Shown here piece by piece: positions 63,072-64,000 of a stretch of DNA of 64,000 nt. The stretch comes from TMED109 sp002171375 (lineage in GTDB: Bacteria > Pseudomonadota > Alphaproteobacteria > TMED109). The stretch is taken from assembly GCA_965657505.1 (NCBI GenBank), contig CBFHON010000003.1, forward strand, positions 62,001 through 126,000, in the 5' to 3' direction. The stretch's first letter is position 1; every line of letters begins with the position of its first letter. The translations under genes were made by a program, and so were the position numbers. Under the pieces are notes generated by a model that saw only the letters and a list, made by a program, of their open reading frames with translations, ran no database searches and was not told the origin of the DNA.

Positions 63072-63267
63072 ATATATAATGTTTATTTTAATGTATAGTT
63101 CTGAAATTGTACTATTATCATTTTATTTTAGAAGCTAAATATACTCATGTATTGGTTTTAAATATAACAAGCTTGTTTTTTTTTATAGTATTTGATTACA
63201 ATAATTTTATTTTACTTGGTAATTTCTAAATATTGATTTTACGGTTATTTACTGCGAGGCATGCGAA

Positions 63268-64000
63268 ATGATTAAATCCCATATAAGTTTAACTGGAAGA
63301 AAAAGAATACGTAAATCTTTTGGATCTATTAGTGAAGTGGCTAAAATGCCTAATCTAATAGATGTGCAAAAAGCATCTTATGAAAAGTTTCTATCTTTAA
63401 ATAATAATGATGTTAATCAAGGTTTATATAGAGTTTTTGACTCTGTATTTCCTATAAGTGATTTTACAGACACCTCTGAACTTCAATTTATTTCATATGA
63501 ACTAGGGAATTCAAAGTATGATGTTGAAGAATGCAGACAAAGGGGTATGACATATGCAGCACCTTTAAGGGTAAAATTTAGGCTGATAATATATGATTTA
63601 GATGAAGAAACTAATATTAAATCAGTAAGAAGTATTTTAGAACAGGATGTATATATGGGAGACATGCCGTTAATGACAGATAAAGGCACATTTGTAGTTA
63701 ACGGAACAGAAAGAGTTGTTGTTAGCCAAATGCACCGTTCTCCTGGTGTCTTTTTTGATAATGATAGAGGAAAGGGGCATTCTTCTGGAAAAATACTTTT
63801 TAATGCTAGAATTATTCCCTACAGAGGGTCATGGTTAGATTTTGAATTTGATGCTAAGGATAATTTATTTATTAGAATAGATAGGAGAAGAAAACTTCCA
63901 GTTTCTTTAGTTTTAAAATCATTAAATATGGATCATGAATCTATTTTAGAAAATTTTTACGAAATTATTAGTTTTGAAAATACAAAAAATGGATGGATTA
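63268..64000 (+). CDS. rpoB: RNA polymerase beta subunit (5' part; cut by window)
   Basis: About 244 residues are visible. HISLTGRKRIRKSFGSI and PNLIDVQKASYEKFL open the subunit, and GDMPLMTDKGTFVVNGTERVVVSQ with SPGVFFD are universally conserved in RpoB. The chosen ATG gives this start; an out-of-frame ATG seven bases earlier stops at once. The gene runs off the right edge. Confidence 0.97.
   Translation, partial: MIKSHISLTGRKRIRKSFGSISEVAKMPNLIDVQKASYEKFLSLNNNDVNQGLYRVFDSVFPISDFTDTSELQFISYELGNSKYDVEECRQRGMTYAAPLRVKFRLIIYDLDEETNIKSVRSILEQDVYMGDMPLMTDKGTFVVNGTERVVVSQMHRSPGVFFDNDRGKGHSSGKILFNARIIPYRGSWLDFEFDAKDNLFIRIDRRRKLPVSLVLKSLNMDHESILENFYEIISFENTKNGWI

Overview
The window is an AT-rich stretch of bacterial chromosome from an alphaproteobacterium, most likely a free-living marine lineage with a compact genome (inference). 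The taxonomic evidence is gene order and gene families: murA - DUF2948 - hisG - hisD - UPF0262 - infA - maf - tRNA-Phe, hspQ, sfsA next to map, and tRNA-Tyr - tRNA-Gly - tuf - tRNA-Trp - secE - nusG - rplKAJL - rpoB. Intergenic spaces are short, neighbouring genes often overlap by a few bases, and TTG starts are used several times. No transposon, integrase or CRISPR array was seen.

Layout. 1-6260 (minus) holds an SDR oxidoreductase, a YtoQ-like protein, and a redox cluster: a SoxC-like molybdenum sulfite dehydrogenase, a protein fusing a SoxD-like cytochrome c to a NosR-like iron-sulfur membrane module, and a NosR-like flavoprotein cut by the left edge. 6297-6371 is tRNA-Thr(GGT). 6483-8777 is a repeat-rich autotransporter. 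8872-11823 is a glycine-betaine type ABC transporter (ProX-ProW-ProV), followed by a methyltransferase that resembles the DMSP-synthesis enzyme DsyB. 12939-16044 holds an O-antigen ligase-like protein and an MsbA-like exporter. 16050-16721 is a phosphatase gene with no ATG, GTG or TTG start. 16814-22728 is the conserved dcd-murA-his-infA-maf-tRNA-Phe block. 22861-25172 is a run of small unknown genes.

25179-29555 (minus) encodes an acyl-CoA carboxyltransferase, an epimerase, an M20 amidohydrolase and a cobalamin adenosyltransferase. 29647-30588 is an ornithine cyclodeaminase-like gene. 30603-36870 (minus) is a seven-gene aromatic-acid cluster: 2Fe-2S/FAD reductase, SDR, small PaaA/PaaC-like di-iron protein, gentisate dioxygenase-like double cupin, an unrecognised protein, a CoA ligase and a thioesterase. 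Together they suggest a CoA-thioester hydroxylation route to gentisate that uses a minimal di-iron oxygenase. A peptide-type solute-binding protein lies just upstream.

39017-41866 is nrdAB, preceded by tandem NrdR boxes and inverted DnaA boxes. 41882-48472 has an orphan form II CoxL-like molybdoenzyme, hspQ, map, sfsA and a CinA-like gene. 48497-52367 has an iron alcohol dehydrogenase, a DUF1826 gene with a palindromic operator, and a MerR-controlled metal operon (outer-membrane protein, periplasmic HMA protein, MerT-like protein) behind a 19-bp-spacer promoter. 52386-58112 holds tRNA-Leu and tRNA-Thr(TGT), two paralogous cupin proteins, a TrmH methyltransferase, a fasciclin protein, a phage-type nuclease, and an acyl-CoA dehydrogenase/CoA-transferase pair. 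58294 to the right edge is the translation/transcription block ending inside rpoB, with an L10 leader structure before rplJ.
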